Below, in pieces: positions 10,738-21,719 of a stretch of DNA of 64,000 bases. The notes beneath the pieces are model-generated. The model did not search any database, had not been told where the DNA came from, and worked only from the letters and a program-made list of their open reading frames with translations. Source of the stretch: Bradysia coprophila. Its lineage: Eukaryota > Arthropoda > Insecta > Diptera > Sciaridae. A program made the translations under genes and the position numbers. Within the stretch, counting starts at the first letter, position 1, and every line of letters starts with the position of its first letter. The DNA is taken from the NCBI RefSeq assembly GCF_014529535.1, contig NW_023503608.1, positions 1,240,001 through 1,304,000 of the forward strand. Reading direction: 5' to 3'.

Positions 10738-11408
10738 CAGTGTTCCAAAACGTTATGCTACATTCATAAATCTATTTTTGACATCAGTGCGTCACTTGCG
10801 ACCCCTTTATGTACCGAATTACGCTACAGTAACAGTAGACTTTCAAAAAACCATGAACATTTTTTCTTGGTTTTTTGGGTTTTGGAGCCCATTTTCCCTT
10901 TGAGGGGTTTGTAAATTTTCCTTTGTTAAATATAAACATCCTAAGGACGTTGCAATTTGCATTAAGACACCTCAAGCATGCACCTTATGGTATTTTCTAT
11001 GTTCCCGAACCAACCTGCTCACCAATTGCTGTAAAACAGATCTCTTATTCCACATTTTCATCAATAACCAAAAAATTTCAAAAAAGTCTCATGAAATAAA
11101 ATCGTTGTCTCTAACATTTCTGCAGCAGTAAGTGAGGGCGAGAGGCAGGGGAACGTAGAAAATATCATAAGGAATATGCTTGAGGTGTCTCAATGCAAGT
11201 TGTAACGTCCTTAGGATTTTTATATTTAACAAGGAAAATTTACAGACCCCCTCAAGGGGAAAATGGGCTCCAAAACACAAAATTTTTTCTTGGTTTTTCG
11301 AAAGTCTACTGTTACTGTAGGGTGATTCAATACATAAAGGGGTCGCAAAGTGACGTACTGATGTCAAAAATAGATTTATGAATGTGGCAGTAACGTTTTG
11401 GAACACTC
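10738..11408. mobile_element. Fold-back element with arms of about 300 bp
   Basis: Left arm 10738 to about 11035 and right arm about 11105-11408 are inverted copies (for example GTGTTCCAAAACGTTA at the left end and its complement at the right). They differ by scattered substitutions, with a spacer of about 70 bp. Left flank 'cgacatca' and right flank 'tacgacat' share CGACAT, but a clean target-site duplication is not established. The outer ends (CAGTG / CACTC) would suit a hAT-type non-autonomous element. Open frames in both arms are mirror images of the same sequence, not genes. Confidence 0.7.
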
Positions 11409-11874
11409 TACGACATTGGTTTCAAGTGAATAACTTTAGATTAATTTTGTCATGTTGTGCATGGCTGTGTTCATCGCGTTGCAAAAGAGAAAAACGTTTG
11501 CTTGTGGAACAATAAAGTATCTTTTATTAGTTTTTCTTATTTAATTCAGGCAATATTTTCTTGTGGTTTTATTTTACAATTTAAATCCCTTTACAAGTAG
11601 CACATGCTAGTTTAAAGCTAAAAAGTATGTGATTTTTGACTAAAGGTTGCAACAGTGAACCAAACCAAAAAAAAAATAAAGAAAAAAAGGGGAAAAAGGT
11701 TCGAGAATTAAATTTCAAATTATCTGGAAAACGAAAAATTATTTTGGAAATGTTCATCAGATTCTCGCGTTTTCTTCGAAGACAAAAGATTAACCAACTT
11801 GACATATCGATTCACGAACAAAAAATGAATGAATGAGTGTAACAAAGAAACGAAAATAGATTGCAATTTGCTCG

Positions 11875-14678
11875 TTAACCACCGTACTTGTCTTGAAAAG
11901 AAGACATCATATCATTAGCCATTGAGCTCAAGCGGCCAGCTACTTTAGTAACGCCATGTCGTACACTTTCCTTTACATCATCCAAATCTGGTCCCGAGTA
12001 ACTCGGTCCTGAAATAGGCAACGATTTATTGCTATGTTTCTACTCTCTAACTCAGTGAATTCACATCGCACCTCGGTAACCTCGTCCTTCGGTCCTGCCG
12101 CCACTTGGTCCATCACCGAAATAATCCGCCGACGAAATACTGTTTGACCCCTGGAACTTTGCCAGATTGGCCGATCGCTCGAATGACGTAGCTTCGGTGT
12201 TGAAAAATTGATCCGATCCGAATCCTTTGGCCGATCCGAATTTTTTCTGAGCAGCGTCGTCATTGTCATAGGTTGTGTATTTTGTACCGCCCGGCGTAAC
12301 TTTGGCATTACTACGTGAAGTGGGCTGGTCGGCAATGTTACGATTTTTCGACGGTGTTGGCGAGAACATTGTCGAAACATTGGAATTCGAATTGATGGGC
12401 TCAATGGTTTCGAAGCCCATCATTTCGAGTTCATGGTCCCGTTTTGATGGCGCTGAGTACAGTGTCGAGTACTCGTCGAAAAAGTCATCTTTTGGCTCCT
12501 TTTCGTAGGTTTTCGTTGAGAATTTCGGTGACGCTTCTTGAGTTATCGTTTTCATGTCGGTTAAGGCTGAATGTGATACGCCACTGAAAACGTTGGTTTC
12601 AGTTAATTTCAATTGACCATCGTACTACGAACCGCAACTTACGACTTATGATTAAAACCCATTCCGAGACGTTCCATTTGCTTAGCCTTGGCCGGGTCGA
12701 TGCGCTTCAGTTTCTCTTCCTCCTGGTTTGCTTTCATCGACAGATCCTGGTAGGCAAGTCGAACACTAGCTATTGTTTCGGCTTCTTCTTCAACGGTCAA
12801 CTTTTTCTCGGGTGCCTGCTCGAATCCAATTTTATTTGAATTTAACATCGTCCTGCATCCGTTTGATTATTGACTTACCAATTCTTTGTGCTGATCGGAT
12901 AAATTCGCTCTCTGCTCAATATCAGCAAAATTAGTTTTGACTTTAGTCGCACCGAGACCACCTTTCTTAGCACCAGCCATCTAGAAGGATAAATTATTTC
13001 AAATTTCTTGGCTTTCACTACGACGATGAACTACTTACACCTGTACGCTTCGGTTGAATTTTTCGAACACCGATGGTCGATTTGATTGGCTCATTTGGGG
13101 CGTTTGAGCCTAGTAGATCGACGCTTGGGGCACCAATTGGAGGCATATCGTTGAGTGTTAATTCCGGTTTAACTGCAGGCTAGAAATTCAAAAATCTTGT
13201 TAAAATTTACGGAAATTTACTATTTGAAGAACAAGGGACATTGATAGAAAACAAATGGGATGATGGAAATGCTGCTTCCAATGGAATTCAGGTTCGATTT
13301 TACAACATTTTCGTGCTATGCATGCATGGTATTATCAGCTGTTCTGTTAAGGAACAGTAGTATTCAGAGGAGTTAGAGGTTGGTTGGTTAAGGAAACAAT
13401 CAAAAAAATTCTTAGAAAATCTTTCCAAATTTTACGAAAGAAAATCCGCAAAATCATAGAAATTCCTTTACTAGACTCAAAAAATCAAATCAGCAGAAGA
13501 ATATCTTTGAGAATTTAAAAAAATCCGTCCAGAATCATCAAAAATTCTTGGAAGATGATAGGAAAATCCTCAGACGATTGGCCTTTTGAAAAACCCTTGT
13601 CCACGACGAAGTCACATACACAATCAAAAGGGTAATTTTCCACACTTTCTCTCAATGAAGCACAAATATTGCAAAGTTCCGAGTCTCTGACAATAAATCC
13701 TAAAATGACACCCTTGCAACTGAGTCAAATTTTTGGTTTCTAATCCAATTCCAACCAAAAATGTAACAATTCTCACGCAATGATAAACACAGCAACTGAC
13801 AGTGACGTACAAATGACTTGTTAAATTTGAGAAGATTCGACTCAACCTTTTTCATTTTTTGTTGATGACAGTGACGACTCTGTCCATTGTACAATCAGTA
13901 CCACAAAATAAGAACTATTTTGACAAACAGACATTTTACAGCCTAACGGAAAGCACAATGATCCATTAACATTGTGTATATCAGATAAATGGCAAATAAG
14001 CAACAAATTCTAATCAACTCACCTTGCTTACAACGGACGATTCATAGTTATTGTTACTCACACTGAACGCATCGCTATTGTCATTTTCACATTCAGCAAA
14101 GAAGTCTTCATCTTTCTTGTTGGTATCGCTAGCTTCCTGAGCACTGTCTATATGAAGCTTCAAAACAAAACCATGCAATCAACACATCATGTACATTCAC
14201 CGCACAATTCTGTATTTACCTGTGTCCCATGCACTTTCATGGCTTGTTGCGCTGTCGCACTCAACTTATCCCTATACAGTTGTGCTGCCCTTGAATTGTA
14301 TTTCTGTTGTGCATCGGTGGTGTTGCAATTGTGCTGTCGAAAGAATTGCGCTGCATTTGCATTGCCACCTAATTGCATTGACCTCAATTGGAGCCATGTC
14401 CAGTTCGTGTCTAAATTTGTTGAACGAACGAATGTTAAGTGAACTCCAAGGCTCCGGTGAACAGCTGAACAGTCTATGCAGATGAAAACGCCATAGGTTA
14501 CGGTAGCCCATGTAGGATTTTTGGCATTGCAATCGAAACACGTCTGGTAATTGGAAAGCAACAACGTTGTAGAAAAATATGAAACGTGAACCAGGACAAG
14601 ACTCACTTTATTTGTGGGCAATGCACGAAGACGTTGGAACACAGCTTCGATGTCTGCCTTTTGTGGTCCGATTGCCAT
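11875..14678 (-). CDS. ArfGAP3: ADP-ribosylation factor GTPase-activating protein 2/3, 8 exons, 530 aa
   Basis: Exons (minus): 14678-14607, 14543-14220, 14157-14023, 13179-13039, 12980-12879, 12815-12643, 12583-12072 and 12008-11875. All are in frame and total 530 aa, close to the 516-521 aa of vertebrate ARFGAP2/3. Residues 26-49 form the ArfGAP zinc finger (CFDC-x16-CIDC), followed by [10 protein letters not shown] with the arginine finger at R54. The central part has the family motif [10 protein letters not shown], and later blocks include [20 protein letters not shown] and a C-terminal [14 protein letters not shown]-like segment. The protein stimulates GTP hydrolysis on Arf1 and drives COPI coat recycling on Golgi/ER-Golgi membranes. 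The third intron (13180-14022, 843 nt) is the only long one and holds nothing recognised. Some introns are about 60 nt. Confidence 0.95.
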
Positions 14679-14982
14679 TTGAAGTTTCTAAATTTAATTA
14701 CAAATATTCGACTCTAATAATATAACGATGTGTCGGCTAGGAAAACTTGACACTGCAGCAAGAGTTCCTTTCTATAGTTTAATTTTAAAAAGAAAATCGA
14801 ACGAGCTTAAAATACTCGCAATCAAATTATTCAGAAAAATTTGACATTTCATCAAGTTGACGTGTCGTTCATTCCAGTTTCCAGCCTTTTCCACAACCAC
14901 ATCACAATTTGACAATTTCGGTTCAATGGGCGAAAACAATATCGAAACAAAAGGCGGAAATTTTAATTTTTGCTGGACTTAA

Positions 14983-15109
14983 GCTGCAATCGCAGTTCAC
15001 CGTTTTGGGTCTCCGTTTAGACAATGCGCATGCGCAGAGAGAGAATTCTCTCTGTGCGCATGCGCAATATCTAAACGGAGACGGAAAACAGTGAAGTGCG
15101 ATTCCACCC
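14983..15109. mobile_element. Hairpin MITE with TTAA-like flanks (127 bp)
   Basis: Almost a full palindrome centred on GAATTC at 15043-15048. The arms pair over about 63 bp, including ctccgttta and TGCGCATGCGCA. It is flanked by TTAA (14979-14982) and TTAG (15110-15113), with an end ...CCACCC. This fits a piggyBac-type (TTAA) non-autonomous element with one mutated flank. It lies about 305-430 bp upstream of the ArfGAP3 start codon. Confidence 0.65.
15025..15066. promoter_or_regulatory. Two NRF-1/EWG-type palindromes carried by the MITE
   Basis: TGCGCATGCGCA occurs at 15025-15036 and 15055-15066. Both match YGCGCAYGCGCR, the consensus of NRF-1 and its fly relative Erect wing. They are the only such motifs noticed in the window and sit about 350-390 bp upstream of the ArfGAP3 ATG. 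Binding is inference. Confidence 0.4.
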
Positions 15110-15228
15110 TTAGAATGCTTTTTAAATGAAGAGTTGTGTCGTTTCACTGTTATCGTTTGGAAGCAAATGCATAAAAACAGGTTGTCAAATGTAATTGATA
15201 ATAGTTGATAATAGGCTGTTATGATCAG

Positions 15229-15388
15229 AGAGAGAAAACCGAAGACTAGTTATTATAACTTGCCTTGGGGTACTTGTCAAAGTATTTGCTTCTCTTTCAA
15301 CGTGGTACGGAGAGCGAGAGGACAGAAGACCAGTTTATTTTAACTTGCCTTGGTGTACTTGTCAAAATATCTTTTTCTCTTTCATCAT
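15229..15388 (+). repeat. Diverged tandem duplication of about 80 bp
   Basis: Copies at about 15229-15304 and 15310-15388 share 'taacttgccttgg.gtacttg' and 'tctctttca' in the same order, with scattered differences. No coding sense. Confidence 0.75.
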
Positions 15389-15581
15389 AACACTCTATTG
15401 GAAATTGATCTTAACATAATTTGGTCGCGAAAAAATGTCTCCATGAAATTACTGACTTTCAACAGCACTTCAATCACAAATTATTACAGTTACAGTGAGA
15501 TCTTAGAATATTGCTTATTCATATCTACATTCAAGAACATCAGGTTCATTGAAATGAATTCAATTGACATTTTACCTTCTA

Positions 15582-15758
15582 CACTCACGGAATTTTGAAA
15601 ACCGACACATTTTCTGTTTCGTGGTTCACTGGTTTTTTGCATAGAGGTAGACTAGGTTTTTTGTGAATTTTGCATGTATTTTTATATGGAGAAAATGGAG
15701 AAATCAGAAACTCAAGTAAGACATAGAAAATGTGTCGGTTTTCAAAATTCCGTGTGTG
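15582..15758. mobile_element. MITE, 'CACGGAATTTTG' family, copy 2 (177 bp)
   Basis: Same terminal inverted repeats and interior as 8793-8942, with an extra segment in the middle (about 25 bp). TA precedes the left end (15580-15581); the right flank reads CA, probably a mutated TA. Confidence 0.75.
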
Positions 15759-16029
15759 CATGTGTATTGTAGCATTGTATACAATATGGTACATCTAGTC
15801 CACATACACACAGTACATTCGAGAAAAATTTAAAAAGCTAACGCAAAAGTTAAAAAAATTAATAGCGACAAAAATCTTGAAAATTCGAAAGTCTTATCGC
15901 TCAGCATAGAAAAACTAATTGCATCATCGGGTTCCTGAGATCGCGCACTTCACACTGGCACTATGTTTGACCAAAATCCGTCGACTCGAAATTTAATTAT
16001 TTTTCAGTTGATAGTTGTAGTTATACGAT

Positions 16030-16335
16030 TTATACCATAGCATTGAACCAAGCACTAGAGTAGATTTTTTTAACGGATATTTAGCCTCTCTAATATGATC
16101 TGCCACAAAATAAACAACATTTTTTGAACCACCACAAGTATAAACTTAATGAGATCCCCTAAAGTGGCACAAATTTTAAATTTTTAGTTCACTTTAATGT
16201 AAAGTAGGTCATTTCTAACAAATAAAAATTCAAAAACAAATAATTGTCAAATATTGTCAATAGAGCATGTGTGTCCAAAATACACAAATCTCGTCAATCT
16301 GTTCTACTGCTTGGTTGCAGATGCTATGTTTGTAC
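16030..16335. mobile_element. Short inverted-repeat element, 'ACCATAGC' family, copy 1
   Basis: The left end 'ataccatagcattgaacca' pairs imperfectly with the complement of 'ttggttgcagatgctatgtt' at the right end. A second copy with the same left end lies at 41979-42362. Non-coding. Confidence 0.5.
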
Positions 16336-16538
16336 TCAATATACTCAAATACACTGGATATTCGCAACTGCGAATTCCCTTAATATTTTGTATGCACGCG
16401 GCTTTTGGGTGCGGCATTGAATAACTATAATAGTAATTTATGAAACAAGAATAGTGTCGATTGTTAACCCGAGGCGAAGCCGAGGTTTACAAGACATCGT
16501 CTGCTATAAAATACCAGCATACGACTCGTGTTTCATAC

Positions 16539-17076
16539 AACGTTTTATGCAATTCAGTGAGCGAATTCCGCTCGAATTAGACAAACAAACAAAAGACCAA
16601 AGTTGTGACTGAAAAACCTGTGAAACTATAGTACTTTATTTCATATGGAGTCGGATATTCGAGCGACAGCGAGGAATTTATGATTTAGAACACTGTAGGT
16701 AAGTAATTTTCTGTCATATCACTCGACAGCAATAATATATGTTACACACTCACAGCCTCACGAAGAAGTCGAGGCTTGCCGAGACTGATAGTGACAAGTG
16801 TGTACTCTATTTTATTACATAAGCGAAAACGAGACAACAACAGAGACCTGAAGTGTAATTTGTGAATTATTCTTCTAGTTAAGTAATTTTGACATTCGAG
16901 TGCCGTACTTAATTTAGTTCTTACTACAAGTGTGGCACTTGTACTTACTCTGCAGCGTGAATATATGATTATGATGCTTTCGATGTAGTTTCAGTGCCAG
17001 AAAAATTTATCTAGTGCATAAGTATAAGCATAAGCATAAGTATCGAATTCGCTCACTGAATTGCATAAATTCACGT
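16539..17076. mobile_element. Inverted-repeat element of about 540 bp upstream of ppk
   Basis: The left end 'ttttatgcaattcagtgagc' (16543-16562) recurs inverted at 17051-17070, extended on both sides by partly matching bases. The interior has G+C-richer short palindromes but no coding frame. Just upstream, 16468-16485 is a copy of the palindrome 'cccgaggcgaagccgagg' found in other repeats of the window. The element ends about 145 bp before the ppk start codon, so it may carry or disturb the promoter. Confidence 0.5.
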
Positions 17077-17219
17077 TAAAATGGGACTACACAATATAAA
17101 AACGTGTAACTCATTCTAAAAATGTGTCATTCTTTCGTAAAAATTTTAAACGAACGTACACTCATTTACTGTTTATCGTTCCTACAACAATCCCAAGTGG
17201 TCCATTCGTAGTCACTAAA

Positions 17220-19576
17220 ATGAGTATTAGAAAACTAACAAATCGGTAAGTTAGAATCAAAGTACGTTCATAAGATATTCTTTGCCAGAAAATTTTAAAT
17301 TCTTCTTCAGTGATCAAAACCACTTGGATGCGCTTGAAGTGCCAGATGCAGTATCAATAGCATCTAGTGAGGACCCAAGCTTTAGACATAAGATTAAATC
17401 TGGAAACAAAGTTCAAGTAAGTGTGAGATGCACGGATTTTGGTTCGATTAATGATTTTTTGAGTGGTTTGGTCACTTTCCAACTTTTCTTTGCTTTTACT
17501 TAGAATTTTTAATTTTTTGTTCTGCCTCAAACAAAAATTACCTTTTCCTAGGTTTTTAGTGCTATTTTGTCCGAATTTTTGTCAAATTCTACTATTCAAG
17601 GTGTACGATATTTTTCCGAAGGTCGACGTCATTGGATTGAAAAGTTTGTATCAGATTTTTTTTAAATCTCACATGATGAAACAATTGCAATTTAAATATA
17701 ATCGTTTTCATATCTCCATTGATGATCTCACTAAGTATAGAATTTTCTGGATATTTGCTTGTGTGGTATCGGTGTATTTTTGCAGTAAAAATATTAAAAA
17801 TGTGTGGAAAACTTGGGAAGATAGTCCAGTGATTATCAGCTTTGCGGAAAAACCTACTTCAATTTGGCAGATACCGTTTCCAGCAGTGACAGTATGTCCA
17901 CAGACCAAGTTCCGAAAAAACTTATTTTATTACAAAGATGCTTTGGATACGGATTTTGACGATCCCAAATTAAATATAACGGAAGAAATGTAGTTTCTGT
18001 GTCGATCGACCATCAATACAACTTCTACAAGACAACATTTTATTGTAGGCTTGAGAAATATCAGAGTGCAATACAAGTTTGCAGCAAGAAGAAGTACCCC
18101 AAAGGAGACAAGTTTCATTTCATTGACGGTCCCGTTTTGGATATCTTGAAAGAAATTTCTATTGATCTTGGCCGTTTCATGAAAATTTTCAAATGGAACA
18201 ATGAAAAAATTTCGTTTCGGGAAGTGTTTAGACGCATATTAACGGAAGAAGGATTATGTTACACATTCAACGCCCTCGACACGAGTGACATCTACAGAGG
18301 ACGGTATCGTTTTCGGCGTTTTCGAATCTTCGTCGATATGAACGTATTTGGAACTTTCAGATCCGCTGATTATTTTACGAAGTGGACTGTGGAAAACGGA
18401 TATAACGTCAGCGATCTAAATGAAACCGACACTTATCCGCGTCGGCTACTCGGATCCGGTGCTCAGTACGGCTTTCTCGCAGTACTGACCGTGTACAGCG
18501 ATGATGTGGAAACTTTATGCAGCAATTCAATTCAGGGTTTCAAAGTGTTACTGCACAGTCCGGATGAAGTGCCTCAAATGTCGAAACAATATTTTTATGT
18601 GCCATCATCGGAATCTGTTATGGTGTCAGTAAAACCGAATATGATAACTACCTCAGATGAATTACGGAACTACGCGTCACACCGAAAGCAGTGCTTTTTT
18701 AACTCGGAGCGTCAATTGAAATACTTCAAAGTGTACAATCAACGCAACTGCGAATTGGAATGCCTAACAGAGTTGACTGAAACTGAATGCGGCTGTGTGA
18801 AATTCTCAATGCCAAGTGAATGATTTTTTTTACAACATTCGTTCCCAAAAAATAACTTATCCCAAAATTAATTTTATTTTCTGCTTGCAGAGAAAAATGG
18901 CACTAAGGTTTGTGGAATCGGTAGACTTGGATGCTATGAGCGAGCACAAAAGAAATTAATTGAAAAAGTTAGATCGACTGGACTGAGTTTTTTGGACAAG
19001 TGTAATTGTTTGCCGGCATGCACACAAATAACTTACGACGTTGAAATCTCACAAGCAAAAGTTGATTGGGTGAGATTTTACTATTCTTAGATAAGATATC
19101 GCGATATGTTGATTGTTCACGAAATTTTCTGAATGCAGGAAGTAGAACTAGGTGTCATTTCACTGAATGTATTAGGACCGCTAATTGGTAGACGTAAGCG
19201 TTCATTAAAAAAGAAACAGTAAACTTGCCAAAATTTGCGACTATCAAAAAACTATTTCTTAAATTTTCCATTTTGTAGTTATGATATGGCTGGTTTGATA
19301 ATTTTCTTCAAGGAACATCAGTTCATATCTTTAAAACGCTCCGAAAGATTTGGACTCACGGATTTTTTTGCCAATTGTGGGGGCTTGCTTGGCCTTTTCA
19401 TGGGAATTTCGGTGATAAGCATTGCCGAAGTGATTTACTTTTTCACACTTCGTCTGGGCTGTTCACTTCGAATGTATCGATCACGACGAACGGATGCCAT
19501 TGCTCCAGTAAAGCCAAATATACCTTCCATTTCGATCATCGAGCCTCCTAGGAACCAGGGCATTGTTGATCTATAA
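17220..19576 (+). CDS. Pickpocket-type DEG/ENaC sodium channel subunit, 8 exons, 598 aa
   Basis: Exons 17220-17245, 17311-17416, 17552-17643, 17741-17989, 18049-18815, 18891-19069, 19139-19218 and 19279-19576 join in frame. AATAAA follows at 19619-19624. The N-terminal cytoplasmic part has the ppk block STIQGVRYFSEGRRHW. TM1 is IFWIFACVVSVYFC (about residue 76-92), followed by the conserved IPFPAVTVCPQTK. The large extracellular domain has the usual cysteines (CNCLPAC). TM2 near residue 535-560 has the pore motif GGLLGLFMGIS. Family members form amiloride-sensitive Na+ channels for mechanosensation, taste or pheromone and water sensing; which ppk this is cannot be told here. The exon 7 donor (CA|GTAAAC at 19219) was chosen because the stronger-looking GTAAGC at 19191 breaks the frame; it leaves a Lys/Arg-rich RRKRSLKKK just before the pre-TM2 region. 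Confidence 0.93.
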
Positions 19577-19943
19577 AACAGCTTGAATTGTGTACATATA
19601 TTTCATTTTCCATCACTAAATAAAATAGACAAAAACGTTTTGCGGAGAATTCTATAAAGAAAAGTTTCGCTCTCTCTCCTTCCCCGCTTTTATCTGTGCA
19701 TATGACAAAAAGATTTTTTTGCTGAATAGTTGTTTTAACCTTCAGGGTCAGCGTTCAATTTATGGCCGGGTATGTAATCCCATTGATCGCGTTACAGGTC
19801 TTGCATTTGCAGTTTCACTCTTCTCCTGCTGTGTGTTAGCCCGAATCGCTGTTGTCGTTGTCACATATGGCTGAGCCAGCCGTGTTTTGATTTTAACCTT
19901 TTACGCACCTAGATGATGTCCATCAAGCAGTTTTTTCTTGCAG

Positions 19944-20492
19944 CATTGCTTTCATTTTGAGCATGGTTTTTAGCGAACCAGTCGCTTCTCTCATTTTTGA
20001 AAGAAAGGCGCCCAAGACAATTAATGATTGCATATCACCACACCATATCAGATGACTGTTTAAAGCAAAGGATCAAAGGAAAAATAGTTGTCTCATGGCC
20101 AAAAATGTCGATCTAAGGTAAAGCTACAGCAGTTAATTTAATTAGATCGAACTCCAGTGTCTGGGAGTGACACGTGAAACCAGCAAGCAAACGCGTCAGC
20201 TTATGGAATGTCTCACGCGCTCCGTTTTTGTGGCGAAATAAATTGACTGCATTTTTGAAGGCAATAATGAGCTTGGTTCAGGTATTTTTGGGATTTATGG
20301 CAATCATGGATTCAGTTTAATAGAAATTTGATTTCAATTTTCATTTTTTTCCCCACAAAAATCAGTGACGTTTTATTGAACTCTAACGAATATGGATCAT
20401 CTTCATACCAACTCTGCGTGACTCCTAATTTAACTGAGTTGTTGCATGAACTGGGTATGATCAACGGAGATGACACAGCTACTCTTCATTAA
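19944..20492 (+). pseudogene. Possible decayed coding segment, protein not recognised
   Basis: Three stretches read like protein on the plus strand. The first is 19949-20062 after an acceptor-like TTCTTGCAG (includes SEPVASLIFERKAPKTINDC). The second is about 20149-20314 (includes SKQTRQLMECLTRSVFVAK, one in-frame stop, then FEGNNELGSGIFG). The third is 20366-20492 after CAG (includes NEYGSSSYQLCVTPNLTELL, stop TAA at 20490-20492). Stretches two and three keep frame only if the donor between them has lost its GT. An in-frame stop, a broken donor and no credible start suggest a relic of a host gene. Family unknown; chance cannot be excluded. Confidence 0.3.
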
Positions 20493-21254
20493 CACTTATT
20501 CGCATTTTATGAATTTTTGTTGCATTTTCTGACTATCACTCATGTAAACTTTAAAGCTATACATACGCACCTGTTTTTGATTATTGATATGAGGATACGT
20601 GTTGTACGCAAAAAACTATTTCGGCTTTTTATTTGAATAGAATAATTTTCATCAAATCTCCCGTGGGATTGATGTAATGTATCGAATGTAGGTGGAATGA
20701 CATCTTGCGTTTTGTATATTTAAAACAACACAAATTGAATTAATAAAGTTCGGTTCGCACCTGTTTTAGCATGATTATGTTCGTGGTATAGAGTACACTT
20801 TGGGGATGTCGAACAGACAAAAATAAGCGGCTGACACACCATGTCTGTTAATAATATTGCAGAATAATATGCCTTTTGTCATTGAGATGGATGATATAAT
20901 AAGTCTAATATCTTTTTGTAGTTTATAGCTGGTGCTTTATGTCTATAAAGCAACCTTTGTCGGAAAACCAGGACCGTTTTTGGGATTTTTTATTTATTTA
21001 TTTTTTATTTTATTTTTAACGCGTATTCGGGAAAATAGTTTCCAACGTTTCCCGATATTTTCTAAACTTTTTACAAAACTTTTTAAAAAGTTTACAAATT
21101 TAAGAGATAAGGTTTCTCAAAAATGGCCCGCTCCGAAAACTCTTCCTTTCTCCGGAAAAGAGGATTATAAACTTCCAATTTAAGCCTTTCACCGTTTAGC
21201 GTTCTTTTGGGATAGTGAACCGGTAAGTCGAGTTCAAAGTAAAGCAAATACAAC

Positions 21255-21716
21255 AGATAGTTATATATAATTAGTATATTGACCTATATATAGTTATTAG
21301 ATAGCTATATTGACCTATATTTAGTTAGTATATAGCTATATGTAGCTATATATGTTAGTATATGGCTAAACTCACCTATATATAGTTAGTATATAGCTAT
21401 ATGTATCTATATATAGTTAATATATGGCTATATTGACCTATATATAGTTAGTATATAGCTATAAATACCTATCTAAAGTTAGTAGATAGCTATATTGACC
21501 TATATTTAGTTAGTACATAGCTATATGTAGCTATATGTGTTAGTATATAGCTATATTTATATATATGTAGTTAGTATACAGCTATGTTGACCTATATATA
21601 GTTAGAATCTTGCTAAATTGGCCTATATATAGTTAGTATATAGCTATATTTACCTATATGTAGTTAATATATAGCATAGCTATATGTACATATATTTAGT
21701 TAGTATATAGCTATAT
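21255..21716 (+). repeat. A+T-rich minisatellite, about 31-bp unit
   Basis: Imperfect tandem repeats built on 'agctatattgacctatata' + 'tagttagtatat', roughly 14-15 units with many substitutions and small indels. Confidence 0.9.
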
Positions 21717-21719
21717 TGT

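Larger units (their letters stand above)
8440..11870. other. Intergenic, repeat-rich
   Basis: Holds a MITE (8793-8942), a (GA)n tract (9692-9762) and a fold-back element (10738-11408). Around 8695-8755 and 9100-9215 are related G+C-rich patches with 'gcccg' motifs, which may be ends of one interrupted element. The open frames here are by-products of these repeats; no gene is recognised. Confidence 0.6.

Noticed and set aside
10651-11406. Several overlapping frames on both strands
   Set aside because: They are mirror images in the two arms of the fold-back element.
12815-12848. Extending ArfGAP3 exon 6 to an ATG at 12848
   Set aside because: In the gene's frame this extension contains a stop; the acceptor GAGCAG at 12816 restores the frame.
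13039-13045. Donor ACAG|GTGTAAG for ArfGAP3 exon 4
   Set aside because: Using the GT two bases downstream (GGT|GTAAGT) is the better consensus and keeps the KKGGLGA frame.
14909-15147. Frames on both strands upstream of ArfGAP3
   Set aside because: They span the hairpin MITE; its palindrome opens frames on both strands by chance.
19186-19200. Donor C|GTAAGC at 19191 for ppk exon 7
   Set aside because: Joined to exon 8 it causes an immediate stop; the CA|GTAAAC donor at 19219 keeps the frame.
20932-21183. 83-codon frame
   Set aside because: Low-complexity Phe/Lys-rich translation, no domain, splice or promoter support.
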